From Colwellia polaris (GTDB lineage: Bacteria; Pseudomonadota; Gammaproteobacteria; Enterobacterales; Alteromonadaceae): 64,000 nucleotides of DNA. Under the pieces are notes generated by a model that saw nothing but the letters and a program-made list of their open reading frames with translations, was not told the origin of the DNA and made no database searches. The stretch spans positions 248,001 through 312,000 of the forward strand of contig NZ_NBOE01000001.1 of NCBI RefSeq assembly GCF_002104515.1, read 5' to 3'. The number at the start of each line of letters is the position of its first letter. Position 1 is the stretch's first letter. This document shows positions 8,203 to 16,842 of this stretch, piece after piece. A program made the translations under genes and the position numbers.

Positions 8203-8232
8203 GGGTTTGCTAGTTCTAGCTCTAGTAAACCC
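8203..8232. repeat. Strong inverted repeat with three CTAG motifs
   Basis: GGGTTT-g-CTAG (8203-8213) pairs with CTAG-t-AAACCC (8222-8232) around an 8-nt loop that itself holds CTAG. On the + strand it is followed by AATTTTTT, so it could terminate transcription, yet no + strand gene ends just before it. CTAG at 2-nt spacing three times could also be an operator or part of the transfer origin. Confidence 0.6.
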
Positions 8233-8284
8233 AATTTTTTACGATAAATTTTAATTATGTAGAAAGCGTACATATTTTTTAAAA

Positions 8285-8344
8285 ACATTTTTCAAATGTG
8301 TACTCACTACACTTTTTTCAAAAGTTATTCGCTCACGTTGTGAG
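8285..8344 (+). other. Candidate origin of transfer (oriT) upstream of the relaxase
   Basis: The 8076-8392 gap separates the divergent M61 and relaxase genes. In it, directly before the relaxase, are three close inverted repeats: ACATTT-ttc-AAATGT (8285-8299), GTGTA-ctcac-TACAC (8298-8312) and CTCAC-gtt-GTGAG (8332-8344). The strand complementary to 8298-8312 reads GTGTAGTGAGTACAC, which resembles the TAGTGTG-type nick region of MobV plasmids only in part. Location and structure fit an oriT; the nick site is not identified. A Rho-independent-like hairpin lies at 8203-8232 in the same gap. Confidence 0.45.
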
Positions 8345-8392
8345 TGAGAAGGAGAGAAAGAAGAAAAATATAATTAAAATTAAGGTAAGAAA

Positions 8393-9388
8393 ATGAAAAC
8401 TATAAAAACAATAATAAGAACAGAAAAAATAAAAACCATTCAACAGCTTCACAATGTTGGTGCTCATAATAATCGCTTAAAAGATGTGCCGAATGCATCA
8501 CCTAACCATGATATTAAAAGGCTGATAGGTACTACGAATTTAGTATTTGATGTTAAAAAATATTTAGAGAAACATGATTTATCAATAGGTGGTTTACGAA
8601 AAAATGCAGTGATTTGTAATGAATTACTGTTGACGCTTTCACCAGAATATTTTGATGAGAACGAACTAGATTTTAAAAATAAATTTAATAAAAAAAACAC
8701 GTTAGACTTTATTAAAAAAGCTAAAGATTTTTTGATAAATAAATACGGAAATAAATTAGTGCATTTATCGGTACATTTAGACGAATCGACACCTCATATT
8801 CACGCTGTTGTCGTACCTACATACTTAGATAACGTTTCAGGTAAACACAAGTTAGCAGCTAAAAGGTTCTTTGATAGATCAGATTTACAATTACTTCAAA
8901 AAGAGTACTGCGAAACATTTAAATCAATTAAAGAATATAAATTTTCATATCAAGAAAAATCAACTGCGAAGCATCAGGATTTAAAATCTTTCTATAAAAA
9001 CCTTGATGATACAAAAAAAGCGTTAACTGTTGAAGCTGTAGGCTTAAAGCAGAGAGTTCAATTATTGGAAAACAAAAATAAAGCTCTAATACAAGAAGTA
9101 AAATCTAGTTTTATTGAAAAAGTAAATTTAACAGATGAGCTAATTACAGAACAAGAAAAAGTAATAAAGCTTGAGAGCTTTATTACTAAAACATTGATGA
9201 TAGTAGAAAAAGTCGCTCCGCTGATTATTAATAAGTTACGGAATATATTTATAAAAAAAGATAATAATTTTTTTAATAAATATTTAGATAAAAAAAGAGC
9301 AAATAAAAAAGAGCATAAGAATACAGTTAATAAAAGCGAACAACCTAGAAACTCTATTATTAAACCTAAGTCAAAGCCTAGCGACTAA
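8393..9388 (+). CDS. MobV-type (Pre/Mob) relaxase
   Basis: The 331-aa product carries the MobV signatures: HNNR at residues 25-28 and HLDESTPHIHAVVVP at 128-142, the metal-binding HxDExTPHxH motif. Such relaxases nick oriT and lead a single strand through a conjugation channel. The N-terminal 190 residues are the catalytic domain; a coiled coil follows (about 200-260) and then a Lys-rich tail. The start at 8393 follows TAAGG. A good terminator comes after the stop. It makes the element mobilizable rather than self-transmissible, since no mating-pair genes are seen. Very AT-rich codon use sets it apart from the host genes. Confidence 0.88.
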   Translation: MKTIKTIIRTEKIKTIQQLHNVGAHNNRLKDVPNASPNHDIKRLIGTTNLVFDVKKYLEKHDLSIGGLRKNAVICNELLLTLSPEYFDENELDFKNKFNKKNTLDFIKKAKDFLINKYGNKLVHLSVHLDESTPHIHAVVVPTYLDNVSGKHKLAAKRFFDRSDLQLLQKEYCETFKSIKEYKFSYQEKSTAKHQDLKSFYKNLDDTKKALTVEAVGLKQRVQLLENKNKALIQEVKSSFIEKVNLTDELITEQEKVIKLESFITKTLMIVEKVAPLIINKLRNIFIKKDNNFFNKYLDKKRANKKEHKNTVNKSEQPRNSIIKPKSKPSD

Positions 9389-9399
9389 TTATTATTTCG

Positions 9400-9427
9400 A
9401 AGCACACTGTTTAAGTGTGCTTTTTTA
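9400..9427 (+). terminator. Rho-independent terminator after the relaxase
   Basis: AGCACACT (9401-9408) pairs with AGTGTGCT (9414-9421) around a 5-nt loop, followed by TTTTTT. It lies 13 nt after the relaxase stop. Confidence 0.85.
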
Positions 9428-9518
9428 TTCTTTTGATTCATCATATTGAATCTTATTAATTATTTAAAAGTGGCATAAGGCATTACGCTAATAATGCTTT
9501 TCTAGGAAAAGCTTAACT

Positions 9519-10196
9519 TTATTTGCTGAATTTACGTGAGGCTAAACCAAGTAGTCCCATAGCAAAAATAACTAACGTAGAAGGCTCAGGTACTTCTAAA
9601 GAGTCCTGTAATGAGTTTTTAACTAATAATGTACTATAAGAATCATACCCAAGATTTCTTATACTATCGAAATTTCCATTATCTCTTAATAAAATATCAT
9701 CAGATACGCCTAAATGAAGCGTATAATTTCGATATTCTACATATGAAAGTCCATCTGCACCTTCAAAAAAACCATAGGCTTTAAATGCTTCACCAGAGCC
9801 ATAAGGAGATGCTTTGTTATAGCCTATTAGTTCAAAAACACCATCAAATACACTTTCGGTTTTGGCATCATTATTCTTATCACGAGCAAGAAATTGACCA
9901 TCACCGTATCTATCAGGTGTTTCTATATCAGCTTCAACACCATCTAAGTTAGCAACATTTGCCCACATGACATAAACTTCATCTACTGTTGGTAATCTCC
10001 AACCTTCATAGTCACCATCAGTTGATAACTGACTTGAAATAAAACTAAAAGACTGTCCGTTATTAACACCAAAATCCATCCACTCAAGTGATGTGGTTGA
10101 ATCGATAAAACTGTCACGGTCTGTATCAGTAATTAACCCTGCACTAGCATTAAAGCAAGAAAAAACAAAAGCCATTCCCCAAAATAAATTTTTCAT
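9519..10196 (-). CDS. PEP-CTERM protein with DUF1566/Lcl-type domain
   Basis: The 225-aa protein has an N-terminal signal peptide (MKNLFWGMAFVFSCFNASA) and a C-terminal sorting signal starting VPEPSTLVIFAMGLLGL and ending RKFSK: the PEP motif, a transmembrane helix and a basic tail, the target of exosortase. Between them GWRLPTVDEVYVMW and SLEWMD are the hallmarks of the DUF1566/Lcl-type fold. Such proteins are processed at the outer face of the inner membrane and exported, often in biofilm-forming Gram-negatives. It is the last of three minus-strand secreted genes; the lipoprotein gene upstream ends 20 nt before it. No exosortase is encoded in this window, so function would depend on the host. 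Confidence 0.85.
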   Translation of the reverse strand: MKNLFWGMAFVFSCFNASAGLITDTDRDSFIDSTTSLEWMDFGVNNGQSFSFISSQLSTDGDYEGWRLPTVDEVYVMWANVANLDGVEADIETPDRYGDGQFLARDKNNDAKTESVFDGVFELIGYNKASPYGSGEAFKAYGFFEGADGLSYVEYRNYTLHLGVSDDILLRDNGNFDSIRNLGYDSYSTLLVKNSLQDSLEVPEPSTLVIFAMGLLGLASRKFSK

Positions 10197-10215
10197 ATTA
10201 ATACTTCCTTTGTAG

Positions 10216-10545
10216 CTACAAATTTAAACCAGTAATTTTGAACTCACCGTCAACTTTTTCTACAACAATTGGCATAGACATCTCTTCTTCACCAAGCATA
10301 AATAGAAACTTTTCTTCCGATATTTTTTTTATTTCTTCGCCACAATTAGCTTTTTTACGCGCTGATTCTGTCAAATATGGAAAGTTAACAAGTTTTGAAT
10401 CAGTGCTTAGTTCGCTAAGAGTTTCAGTATCTATCTTTTTAAATGCTTCACAATAATCAGCTATAACTGTTCGAGCATTATCTTCTGGTGTGCTGCAAGC
10501 TGAGAGTAAAATAACGGCAAACAGTGAAAACGATCTAAATTTCAT
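10216..10545 (-). CDS. Small putative lipoprotein
   Basis: The 109-aa product starts MKFRSFSLFAVILLSAC, a lipoprotein signal with lipobox LSAC; the mature protein is short, acidic and contains two further Cys. The start at 10545 follows GAAGGA; a longer frame is possible but would bury the signal peptide. The C terminus (VEKVDGEFKITGL) resembles the end of the next lipoprotein upstream (IEKVDGSYFVVDV), suggesting two related DUF4878/NTF2-like small lipoproteins, a family call I hold weakly. It lies 13 nt after that gene's stop, so the two are one transcript, with the PEP-CTERM gene after it. Confidence 0.7.
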   Translation of the reverse strand: MKFRSFSLFAVILLSACSTPEDNARTVIADYCEAFKKIDTETLSELSTDSKLVNFPYLTESARKKANCGEEIKKISEEKFLFMLGEEEMSMPIVVEKVDGEFKITGLNL

Positions 10546-10558
10546 TTGAATTTCCTTC

Positions 10559-10924
10559 TTAATCAACATCAACCACAAAATATGAACCGTCAACTTTCTC
10601 AATATCCATATTGAAAACTCCACGTTCAAAATAAAATTTAGTTCTTTCTTTTTTAGGGACTGATTTTTTTACTTCACACGACATGCGATCAGATAGGGTT
10701 GCCCAAGAATCTGGATTATCGTCAACTTCTTTTTTAAGCTTTTTCAAATCATTTTTATTTAGCATCACTTCAAGTTGTTCAAAGTTTGCATCAAGCATCT
10801 CTTCACACGCTTTACTTGCAAAGTTTTCGATAGTTAAAGTAGATAGCTGTTCTTTTGTTTGAAGGTCACTACAAGCAGAGAGAGATAATGCCAATATCGG
10901 CAAAGTTAATAGCATCTTGTTCAT
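10559..10924 (-). CDS. Small putative lipoprotein, relative of its downstream neighbour
   Basis: The 121-aa protein starts MNKMLLTLPILALSLSACS, with lipobox LSAC. The mature part has a conserved Cys pair (KACEEM and MSCEVKK) and ends with the IEKVDGSYFVVDV motif shared with the neighbouring lipoprotein. The upstream in-frame ATGs at 10948 and 10936 are less likely because the signal peptide starts here. First gene of a three-gene minus-strand unit; the region 10925-11080 should hold the promoter. It may be controlled by the nearby ECF sigma factor, but I see no convincing ECF promoter. Function unknown. Confidence 0.7.
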   Translation of the reverse strand: MNKMLLTLPILALSLSACSDLQTKEQLSTLTIENFASKACEEMLDANFEQLEVMLNKNDLKKLKKEVDDNPDSWATLSDRMSCEVKKSVPKKERTKFYFERGVFNMDIEKVDGSYFVVDVD

Positions 10925-11080
10925 TTTAAAATCCATTCCACAATTCATAAATAAAGTAAATGTATGGAAAAAACAGGACGGATAAAAGACACGTATTTCT
11001 AGTCGAAAACACGTAAACTTTTTTTAATTTTTATTGGAAGGTATCAACTCTATAATTTTAGAAGTGAGCTGATGTTTAAC

Positions 11081-11656
11081 TTAAGCTGTTTGTAGGTTCA
11101 GGATCCAATTTTTAGAGAACTTTAAATCTTTATCTATTAAGCTTTCTGAAACACTTTGTAAATTCGCAATTTCTTTGTTTTTAAAGCCTAAAAAATATCG
11201 CATTTGAAATGTTTCGGCTTGCCTAGGGTGCTGTTTAGCTAATTTGCTCAAGCCCTGTTCAATAGAAATATAATTTAAATATTCAACTGTACTTGAATCT
11301 TCTTGGTTGCCAAGTTTGGGGGCTTCTTTCTGTGTTCTTTTATCTGCGGTCAGTTTTCGATAATGATCAACTAAAATGTGTCTCATAATTTTACTAACTA
11401 ACAGAAAAAACTCTTTGCTATTTTCAGCATCTATCTCATTTTTAGCCGTTAATTTCAAAAAAGCTTCATGCACCAAAGAGGTTGTTGAGTGAATAACATC
11501 GTCAACATGGTTAGTATCATCTTGATATTTTATTACTTTTTTTCTTGTTTGAGATGCAATAAGCTTAAATCTATCGTAAGTAAAAGAGAACAGTTTGTCT
11601 TCTGAGTGTTTATGCCCTTTAGACCAATCTAATATGATACTTGTTAATGCTTCCAA
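11081..11656 (-). CDS. ECF sigma factor of the type linked to Ser/Thr kinases (ECF43/Sig-70_X6-like)
   Basis: The 191-aa protein has region sigma2 (about residues 25-95; TTSLVHEAFLKL, then IMRHILVDHYRK) and sigma4 (about 130-185; ETFQMRYFLGFKNKEIANLQSVSE). In sigma2.2 the usual acidic DAED motif is replaced by HSTTSLVHEAF. In Vibrio parahaemolyticus EcfP, an ECF43 factor, the missing charge is supplied by phosphorylation of a threonine by the adjacent kinase PknT; the same arrangement is seen here with the divergent kinase gene 89 bp away. The start is TTG at 11656 with GGAG 6 nt upstream. Target promoters are unknown; the nearby element genes are candidates. Confidence 0.85.
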   Translation of the reverse strand: MEALTSIILDWSKGHKHSEDKLFSFTYDRFKLIASQTRKKVIKYQDDTNHVDDVIHSTTSLVHEAFLKLTAKNEIDAENSKEFFLLVSKIMRHILVDHYRKLTADKRTQKEAPKLGNQEDSSTVEYLNYISIEQGLSKLAKQHPRQAETFQMRYFLGFKNKEIANLQSVSESLIDKDLKFSKNWILNLQTA

Positions 11657-11745
11657 TGCTTACTCCTACTAGATGACAACCTATCTTTAGTATTACAATA
11701 TGAAACAATAGCTTAAATTAATTTCACTAGGAAGCCAAAAATAAA

Positions 11746-14592
11746 ATGTTCACGGAAGACTTATTTGAATTATTTAGTGAATACGAATCGCTTCCTGAGA
11801 CTCAAAAACCAGCGTTTTTAGCTGAGTTAAAAGCGCAATATCCTGACAAAGCAGAACAATTAAAACTACTAACCCAAGATAGTAATGACTTTACTGAGCA
11901 CTTTTTAGAAAACATTTCTAGCTATAGTGAAAATATGGCTATACCAAGTATTAGTGAGGGTGATAATTTTGGTGTTTATACCATTGTAAAACCTATTGGT
12001 TCTGGCGGTATGGGACAAGTTTATTTAGCCAAGCGTAATGACGGGTTAATTGAACAGCAAGTGGCTATTAAATTTCTTCACCCTGCGTTATATCAATTAA
12101 ATTCAACGCAAACCTTACTCAACGAAGCACAAGCATTAGCCTCATTAAATCATCCTAACATTGCCACTGTTTTAGATGTTGTAAAAATGCCTGATGGGAT
12201 AATTTACATGGTGATGGAATATATTGAAGGGTGTACGTTAACCGAATATCTCGCGAAAAATAATTTATCTGTAAAAGAAAAGCTCAACCTCTTTTTGACC
12301 ATTGCTGATGCCGTACAAGAAGCGCATTCACAACGTATTATTCATGCAGATATCAAAGCCTCAAATATTCTGATAAACCATAAAAATCATCCACAGTTAA
12401 TTGACTTTGGCATTATGCAATTTGTCGGGAGTAAGGAAGAAAAATCCAATACCTTTATTAATCAATATTTGTGTGCCATGACGGTGAATTACGCAGCACC
12501 AGAGCAATTACAAGGTCAACCAGCGAGTATTCATAGTGATGTATATGCTTTAGGAGGATTGTTATATTTTATCCTGTCAGGTCAAACACCTTTTGAAGAA
12601 GTAGGCGGCACATTACCTGACAAAATTAAAGCAATTACAGAGCAAGAAATTCCGCCCTGCAAAATAAGCCAAAAGCTAAAGTTTAGACAAGACATTAATT
12701 GGGTATTATCAACCTGTTTAGCAAAACAACCAGAGCAACGCTTTAGATCGGTAGAAGCTCTATATTTAGAATTAAGTTATTATCAAAACAATCAGCCATT
12801 AAGTACAAAAAACTCGTTATTTTATAAATTAGTAAAATCATGGCAACGGCATAAAGTAACTTATGTATTAAGCCTTTCTGTCGTCATACTTATTATCACG
12901 TTTACCAGTAAAGTTTGGTACGACAACATAAAAATCAAACAATCGTATCAAGAGTTAACTCGGTCTTATATAAATCAGTATACAACGCTGCAAGAGATTA
13001 CAAATCAATCAGATGTTATTGAACTACCTTCATCAGAATCCATACCACTTAATTTGTATATTAAGCTAGCCTTTCAAAAATACGATTTAGAAGTGGGAAG
13101 CAGTGCTGTTAATGGTTTGCAAACTATGAATCAACTAAAGCTATTGTTACTTGAAAATAAATTTAGTGATGACAAAACTTTACATCTAGTGGAATATCGC
13201 GCATTTCTAGTAAAGAACAAGGTTATTAATTCAGATGAAATGATTAAAGCCTTCAGACGAAGTTTTAACGATATATTAGTGCGTAACGATTTAACGCCAG
13301 AAGAAAGAATAAATATTATTTTTGTCACCATGAATTTAGGGAAGTTACATTACGTTAAAATCAAATTGAAAAAGGAATTAGAACAACTTGATAAAACACT
13401 TATTGTAGAAGCACTATCGCCGTCAGAAAGTATTAAATACAACCTAATAAAAGCATTTTATTTTAGTGATATTGCAACTAATATCAGCATTAACCCAACA
13501 AATTTTAGCCAAAAGGCGTTAGCTATAGCGGAAAAACATTCGGATGAAATCCCTTCAGAACTCTATTTAGTAACGCTGTACCTTAATGTTAAAACAATAG
13601 AAAAATATCAAGGATTCAGTATTGATTATTTTAAAATGGTTCAAAAGTCACATATCTATCTGTCTAAGGTGAATTTTAGCGTTGATAATAATGGAGTAAT
13701 GAATTTATATTCGAGAATTAATCAAACACTGCTTTTTGATCAATTTAAAAGTTTTCCTTTTACGAATATTGAAAACTCTAAACTAAAAGAAGACAAAACG
13801 TCTAGTATAAGAGAGGCGCAATATTTGTTTATTACGGGTCAGTATGAGCAATCAACGGAAGCATTTGAAATAATAAAGAATCAAGTTGTTGAAGAAAATG
13901 GCGTTAAAGGTTTTGAGATGATTAACCTAGAGTCAAATATCATCGAGTTAAATTTAAAAAAAGGGGTAATTGGCGAGTCTTTATTACTTATAAATGAAAC
14001 CTTATTACCGCATTACATAAAATATGAATCGGATAATTCAAAAGCTTCTGCGATGTTAAAGTTCTGTGTTCCACTGAGTTATCATTTAGCAAAAGAAGAG
14101 CTAGATAAATTTTGTAAGCAACCCTACTTGTTAACGAAATCAGCTTTAGGTGAAAAGAACTTCTGGACAGACTATACCTTAACTCAATTAGTATGGTGGT
14201 ACGGTTTAAACTCGTACAGTGAGGGTGAAAAAACTCATGTTAAGCGATTAGAAAACATCTTACCCAATAGTTCACATCACTTGAAAATTCAGCAACTAGA
14301 ATCATTAATTTATTACTTTATTAATCGTAATAATGTGGTAAAAGCTAATATTTATCTTGAACTGTTAGATACAACCATCAAAGACTACGCTGGCAATTCA
14401 TATATCGTCCATATCGACCGCTCTAAAATATTCAGAGCTGAAGTAAAGGTATTAGAAAGCCATAAAGAGTCAGCAGTTGCATTACTTAAAGAGGTTTCGA
14501 ATACCGTGTGCCAGTATGCACCTAAAAACTACCTTAGAATGCATTTAAACCAAGTGGCAGACAACGTTGGCATAATTGATATTTGTTTTTAG
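11746..14592 (+). CDS. Transmembrane Ser/Thr protein kinase with large C-terminal sensor-like region
   Basis: The 948-aa protein has a short N-terminal domain, a Hanks-type kinase domain (about 75-345) with glycine loop GSGGMGQVY (85-93), catalytic Lys109 (VAIKF), catalytic loop HADIKASN (200-207), DFG (220-222) and APE (251-253), then one transmembrane helix (about 371-391) and about 550 residues outside the cytoplasm. The C-terminal region is helical and repeat-like (TPR-type), without a recognised ligand-binding fold. The loop has HAD instead of HRD, so it is a non-RD kinase. Paired with the divergent ECF factor, it probably phosphorylates that factor in response to an envelope signal. Its end is convergent with the zinc-finger membrane protein gene. 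Confidence 0.88.
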   Translation: MFTEDLFELFSEYESLPETQKPAFLAELKAQYPDKAEQLKLLTQDSNDFTEHFLENISSYSENMAIPSISEGDNFGVYTIVKPIGSGGMGQVYLAKRNDGLIEQQVAIKFLHPALYQLNSTQTLLNEAQALASLNHPNIATVLDVVKMPDGIIYMVMEYIEGCTLTEYLAKNNLSVKEKLNLFLTIADAVQEAHSQRIIHADIKASNILINHKNHPQLIDFGIMQFVGSKEEKSNTFINQYLCAMTVNYAAPEQLQGQPASIHSDVYALGGLLYFILSGQTPFEEVGGTLPDKIKAITEQEIPPCKISQKLKFRQDINWVLSTCLAKQPEQRFRSVEALYLELSYYQNNQPLSTKNSLFYKLVKSWQRHKVTYVLSLSVVILIITFTSKVWYDNIKIKQSYQELTRSYINQYTTLQEITNQSDVIELPSSESIPLNLYIKLAFQKYDLEVGSSAVNGLQTMNQLKLLLLENKFSDDKTLHLVEYRAFLVKNKVINSDEMIKAFRRSFNDILVRNDLTPEERINIIFVTMNLGKLHYVKIKLKKELEQLDKTLIVEALSPSESIKYNLIKAFYFSDIATNISINPTNFSQKALAIAEKHSDEIPSELYLVTLYLNVKTIEKYQGFSIDYFKMVQKSHIYLSKVNFSVDNNGVMNLYSRINQTLLFDQFKSFPFTNIENSKLKEDKTSSIREAQYLFITGQYEQSTEAFEIIKNQVVEENGVKGFEMINLESNIIELNLKKGVIGESLLLINETLLPHYIKYESDNSKASAMLKFCVPLSYHLAKEELDKFCKQPYLLTKSALGEKNFWTDYTLTQLVWWYGLNSYSEGEKTHVKRLENILPNSSHHLKIQQLESLIYYFINRNNVVKANIYLELLDTTIKDYAGNSYIVHIDRSKIFRAEVKVLESHKESAVALLKEVSNTVCQYAPKNYLRMHLNQVADNVGIIDICF

Positions 14593-14598
14593 ATAAGT

Positions 14599-14635
14599 AA
14601 ATACCTTACTCCAGCGACTTAAATCCAAGGTATTT
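14599..14635. terminator. Inverted repeat between convergent kinase and membrane-protein genes
   Basis: AAATACCTT (14599-14607) pairs with AAGGTATTT (14627-14635) with a 19-nt loop. It overlaps the last codons of the minus-strand gene and lies just after the kinase stop, so it may serve as a weak two-way terminator. Confidence 0.4.
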
Positions 14636-16213
14636 ATTGAGTGCTGGAATTTTAATCTTTGCTAGTTGCCCTTTTAACCTTGAGTGAATGTCGCGTCTTG
14701 AACGCATAATGACTATTAACATTGATACTAATAATAAGTTAAAGCCAAAGTTTATCCACAGTTGCCAGTGGGAAGGTGAAAAACCTGCCCAAATTTCGTT
14801 TACAACTGGTTTGGAGAATTGAACATTAAGAATATATATAAAAAAAGTACTAACCAACCACCAACGACAGAGTTTCCACTTACCAATAGTTTTAGGAGAA
14901 GACAGCATTTTCATTAAAAGGTATCCAACAATTACGCCACCAATAGCTGATGAAGCAACTGTATTTCCCCCTATTCCTCGAAAAGAATCGAAGTAAAAAT
15001 CGAAGTGCTGAACTAGTAATTCCACTCCAAGATTTTGAAAAGTCAGAGGTCCGCCTCCTTGGATTGCATCTAATATGCTTAACCCAACCGTTAATGCCAT
15101 AAAAAAAACAAACCACAGTAAGCTTTTGGCAATAAAAGAAAATATAGAGACTTTATTGGCTTTTCCCTGTTTGTAGCCTTTAGCATAGGTTAAGAAACAT
15201 TGCCTAGTTTGCTCTGCAATGTCACTTGTTACGCTAGACGTTTGTATATGGCGAAACTCTATGCTGTCGATAGGCTTTTTACAGTTCTGCCCTATGTCAT
15301 CACCAAATTTAGCGTTAAATAACAATTGTGCAGCGGTTTCATCCCTACTATCTATTAATTCTAACTCATGTATAACTGCCGTATTAAATATCCCTGAGAG
15401 GGATTCAACCATATAGTTTGAACCAATAAATGTCGATAATTTAGGTGCTTGGTTTGACACACTCGTTTGGCATTGAGTTAATTGAATATTACCGTACACA
15501 AATATCCGACATCCTTTTTGGGGAATAAAATCTTGTTTATATGTTTCTTTATCCCAAGTTATTTGCTGATGTAACTGACAATAATCAGGTGATTGTTCGG
15601 ACACTTTTTTCACATACCCATCAAACCAAGCCATTGACGTGCCATCTGGACAGCTATATTTGTTTACTCTTTGGGCTGTAACATAAACGATATATTTAGT
15701 AACGAAGCCTCCATGGCCTTTACATGAATCACATGTTTTTTCATAATTTTCAGCTATTTCTCTTGTTCTCCTTTCTCCCGAAGCGTTTGTATATGATTCT
15801 GTTCGATATTTAGTCCCGTGAACTCGCCCACTACTATTACAGGTAGTGCAACGCTCTGAATAGCTTGACTCTATTTCAAAAAGTGGACAACTGGTGTGAT
15901 CAAAGAAATAGAATGGACTTTCTTGTAAAACTTCGTTCAGGCGCACTTGGGCTTGAGTATCGTTCTGCTCGTTAGCTAAATTGTGGTACTGATTTATCCA
16001 GCTTTTAAATTCGCTATAGGTTTGACTGACACCGTGTGCGTGCGATCCAGGACGGGTGCTTTTTACTTTATAGTCAGCCGTGATACGAATTGCTTGTTCT
16101 ATACGAACGGTTTGTTCTTCGTATTTTACGTCATCAACTTTAAAAGTTAAATTATTTTGGCCTAGTGTGTTAACTGCTTCTTGATCGAGTCTATCAATAA
16201 TCATACTTTCCAC
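14606..16213 (-). CDS. Membrane protein with DnaJ-type zinc-finger motifs, unknown function
   Basis: The 535-aa protein has a soluble N-terminal part holding two DnaJ-like zinc knuckles, CTTCNSSG (Cys122, Cys125) and CDSCKGHG (Cys161, Cys164), about 35 residues apart, enough for one zinc site. From about residue 355 there are four hydrophobic segments, two of them within FVFFMALTVGLSIL and FGFNLLLVSMLIVIM. I do not recognise the family. It starts with GTG at 16213 with AAGGAAG 7 nt upstream and only 2 nt after the stop of the PEGA protein gene, so it is coupled to it. A role in envelope signalling with the PEGA proteins and kinase is inferred from position. Confidence 0.72.
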   Translation of the reverse strand: MESMIIDRLDQEAVNTLGQNNLTFKVDDVKYEEQTVRIEQAIRITADYKVKSTRPGSHAHGVSQTYSEFKSWINQYHNLANEQNDTQAQVRLNEVLQESPFYFFDHTSCPLFEIESSYSERCTTCNSSGRVHGTKYRTESYTNASGERRTREIAENYEKTCDSCKGHGGFVTKYIVYVTAQRVNKYSCPDGTSMAWFDGYVKKVSEQSPDYCQLHQQITWDKETYKQDFIPQKGCRIFVYGNIQLTQCQTSVSNQAPKLSTFIGSNYMVESLSGIFNTAVIHELELIDSRDETAAQLLFNAKFGDDIGQNCKKPIDSIEFRHIQTSSVTSDIAEQTRQCFLTYAKGYKQGKANKVSIFSFIAKSLLWFVFFMALTVGLSILDAIQGGGPLTFQNLGVELLVQHFDFYFDSFRGIGGNTVASSAIGGVIVGYLLMKMLSSPKTIGKWKLCRWWLVSTFFIYILNVQFSKPVVNEIWAGFSPSHWQLWINFGFNLLLVSMLIVIMRSRRDIHSRLKGQLAKIKIPALNKYLGFKSLE

Positions 16214-16215
16214 AA

Positions 16216-16575
16216 TTAACTTCCTTGTTTTGGCTTTAAAGTAATATCTCTAACATAGAAATGTTGATTTAATTTCACAACTTTTTTCTTTTTTTGATAG
16301 CCCTGAGAAGAAACTTCAATAATATACTCCCCCTCAGGTAATAGCATGTATCTTTCATATTTCTGCTTAATATTCATTATTTTAATATCTGCATAAATAG
16401 GCCAAGTATTTATAACTAAAGGGAACTCTTTTTCTTTTGTCTCTTTATGAGAAAAAGATGAAGTCTTGGAATATTTCCGATCTATATCACTAGGAGCTGA
16501 AGTAGATATTTTGTAAGTAATAAAGGAGGCTAGGAGAATCAGCCAAATGCCGAATAACTGAGGAATAGATAACAC
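16216..16575 (-). CDS. Small membrane-anchored PEGA-domain protein
   Basis: The 119-aa product has an N-terminal membrane helix (PQLFGIWLILLASFITYK) followed by a PEGA-type domain: IKIMNIKQKYERYMLLPEGE then YIIEVSSQGYQKKKKVV. PEGA domains are short beta-sandwich modules on the outer face of the membrane, often in proteins tied to Ser/Thr kinases or cell-surface assemblies. The start is GTG at 16575 because AAGGA lies 10 nt upstream; a GTG at 16608 is also in frame. The domain matches the C terminus of the 767-aa membrane protein upstream (IRIMNIAPKYQSGMHLKPGA), so the two are probably partners or duplicates. Confidence 0.75.
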   Translation of the reverse strand: MLSIPQLFGIWLILLASFITYKISTSAPSDIDRKYSKTSSFSHKETKEKEFPLVINTWPIYADIKIMNIKQKYERYMLLPEGEYIIEVSSQGYQKKKKVVKLNQHFYVRDITLKPKQGS

Positions 16576-16760
16576 GCTGCAAACATCCTTATTATAATAA
16601 TTGAACACTAAAATACATTGCCAGAGAGCTAATTGTCAATTAAAACAAGTACCTGATGTTGTATGTTAAACAAAATTTTTATATCTTTTGCTTAACTGAT
16701 TATTGGTAGACAACAAAGCGACTAAAGCTGTCAACCATGTGGTTGATTATATAGCATTAA

Positions 16761-16800
16761 AGTGCTCTAAGTGGAAAATAACCATATTATTTTCAGCACT
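16761..16800. repeat. Inverted repeats in the gap between the two PEGA genes
   Basis: GAAAATAA (16774-16781) pairs with TTATTTTC (16787-16794), and outside it AGTGCT (16761-16766) pairs with AGCACT (16795-16800) with an asymmetric bulge. A second hairpin, TCAACC-atgt-GGTTGA, lies nearby at about 16728-16743. The 267-bp gap may contain a terminator for the GDPD/PEGA transcript and a separate promoter for the small PEGA gene. No T run is evident on the minus strand. Confidence 0.4.
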
Positions 16801-16842
16801 ATATCTTTAATACAATTTTTGATAGAACTTAAAGGTTCTAAT

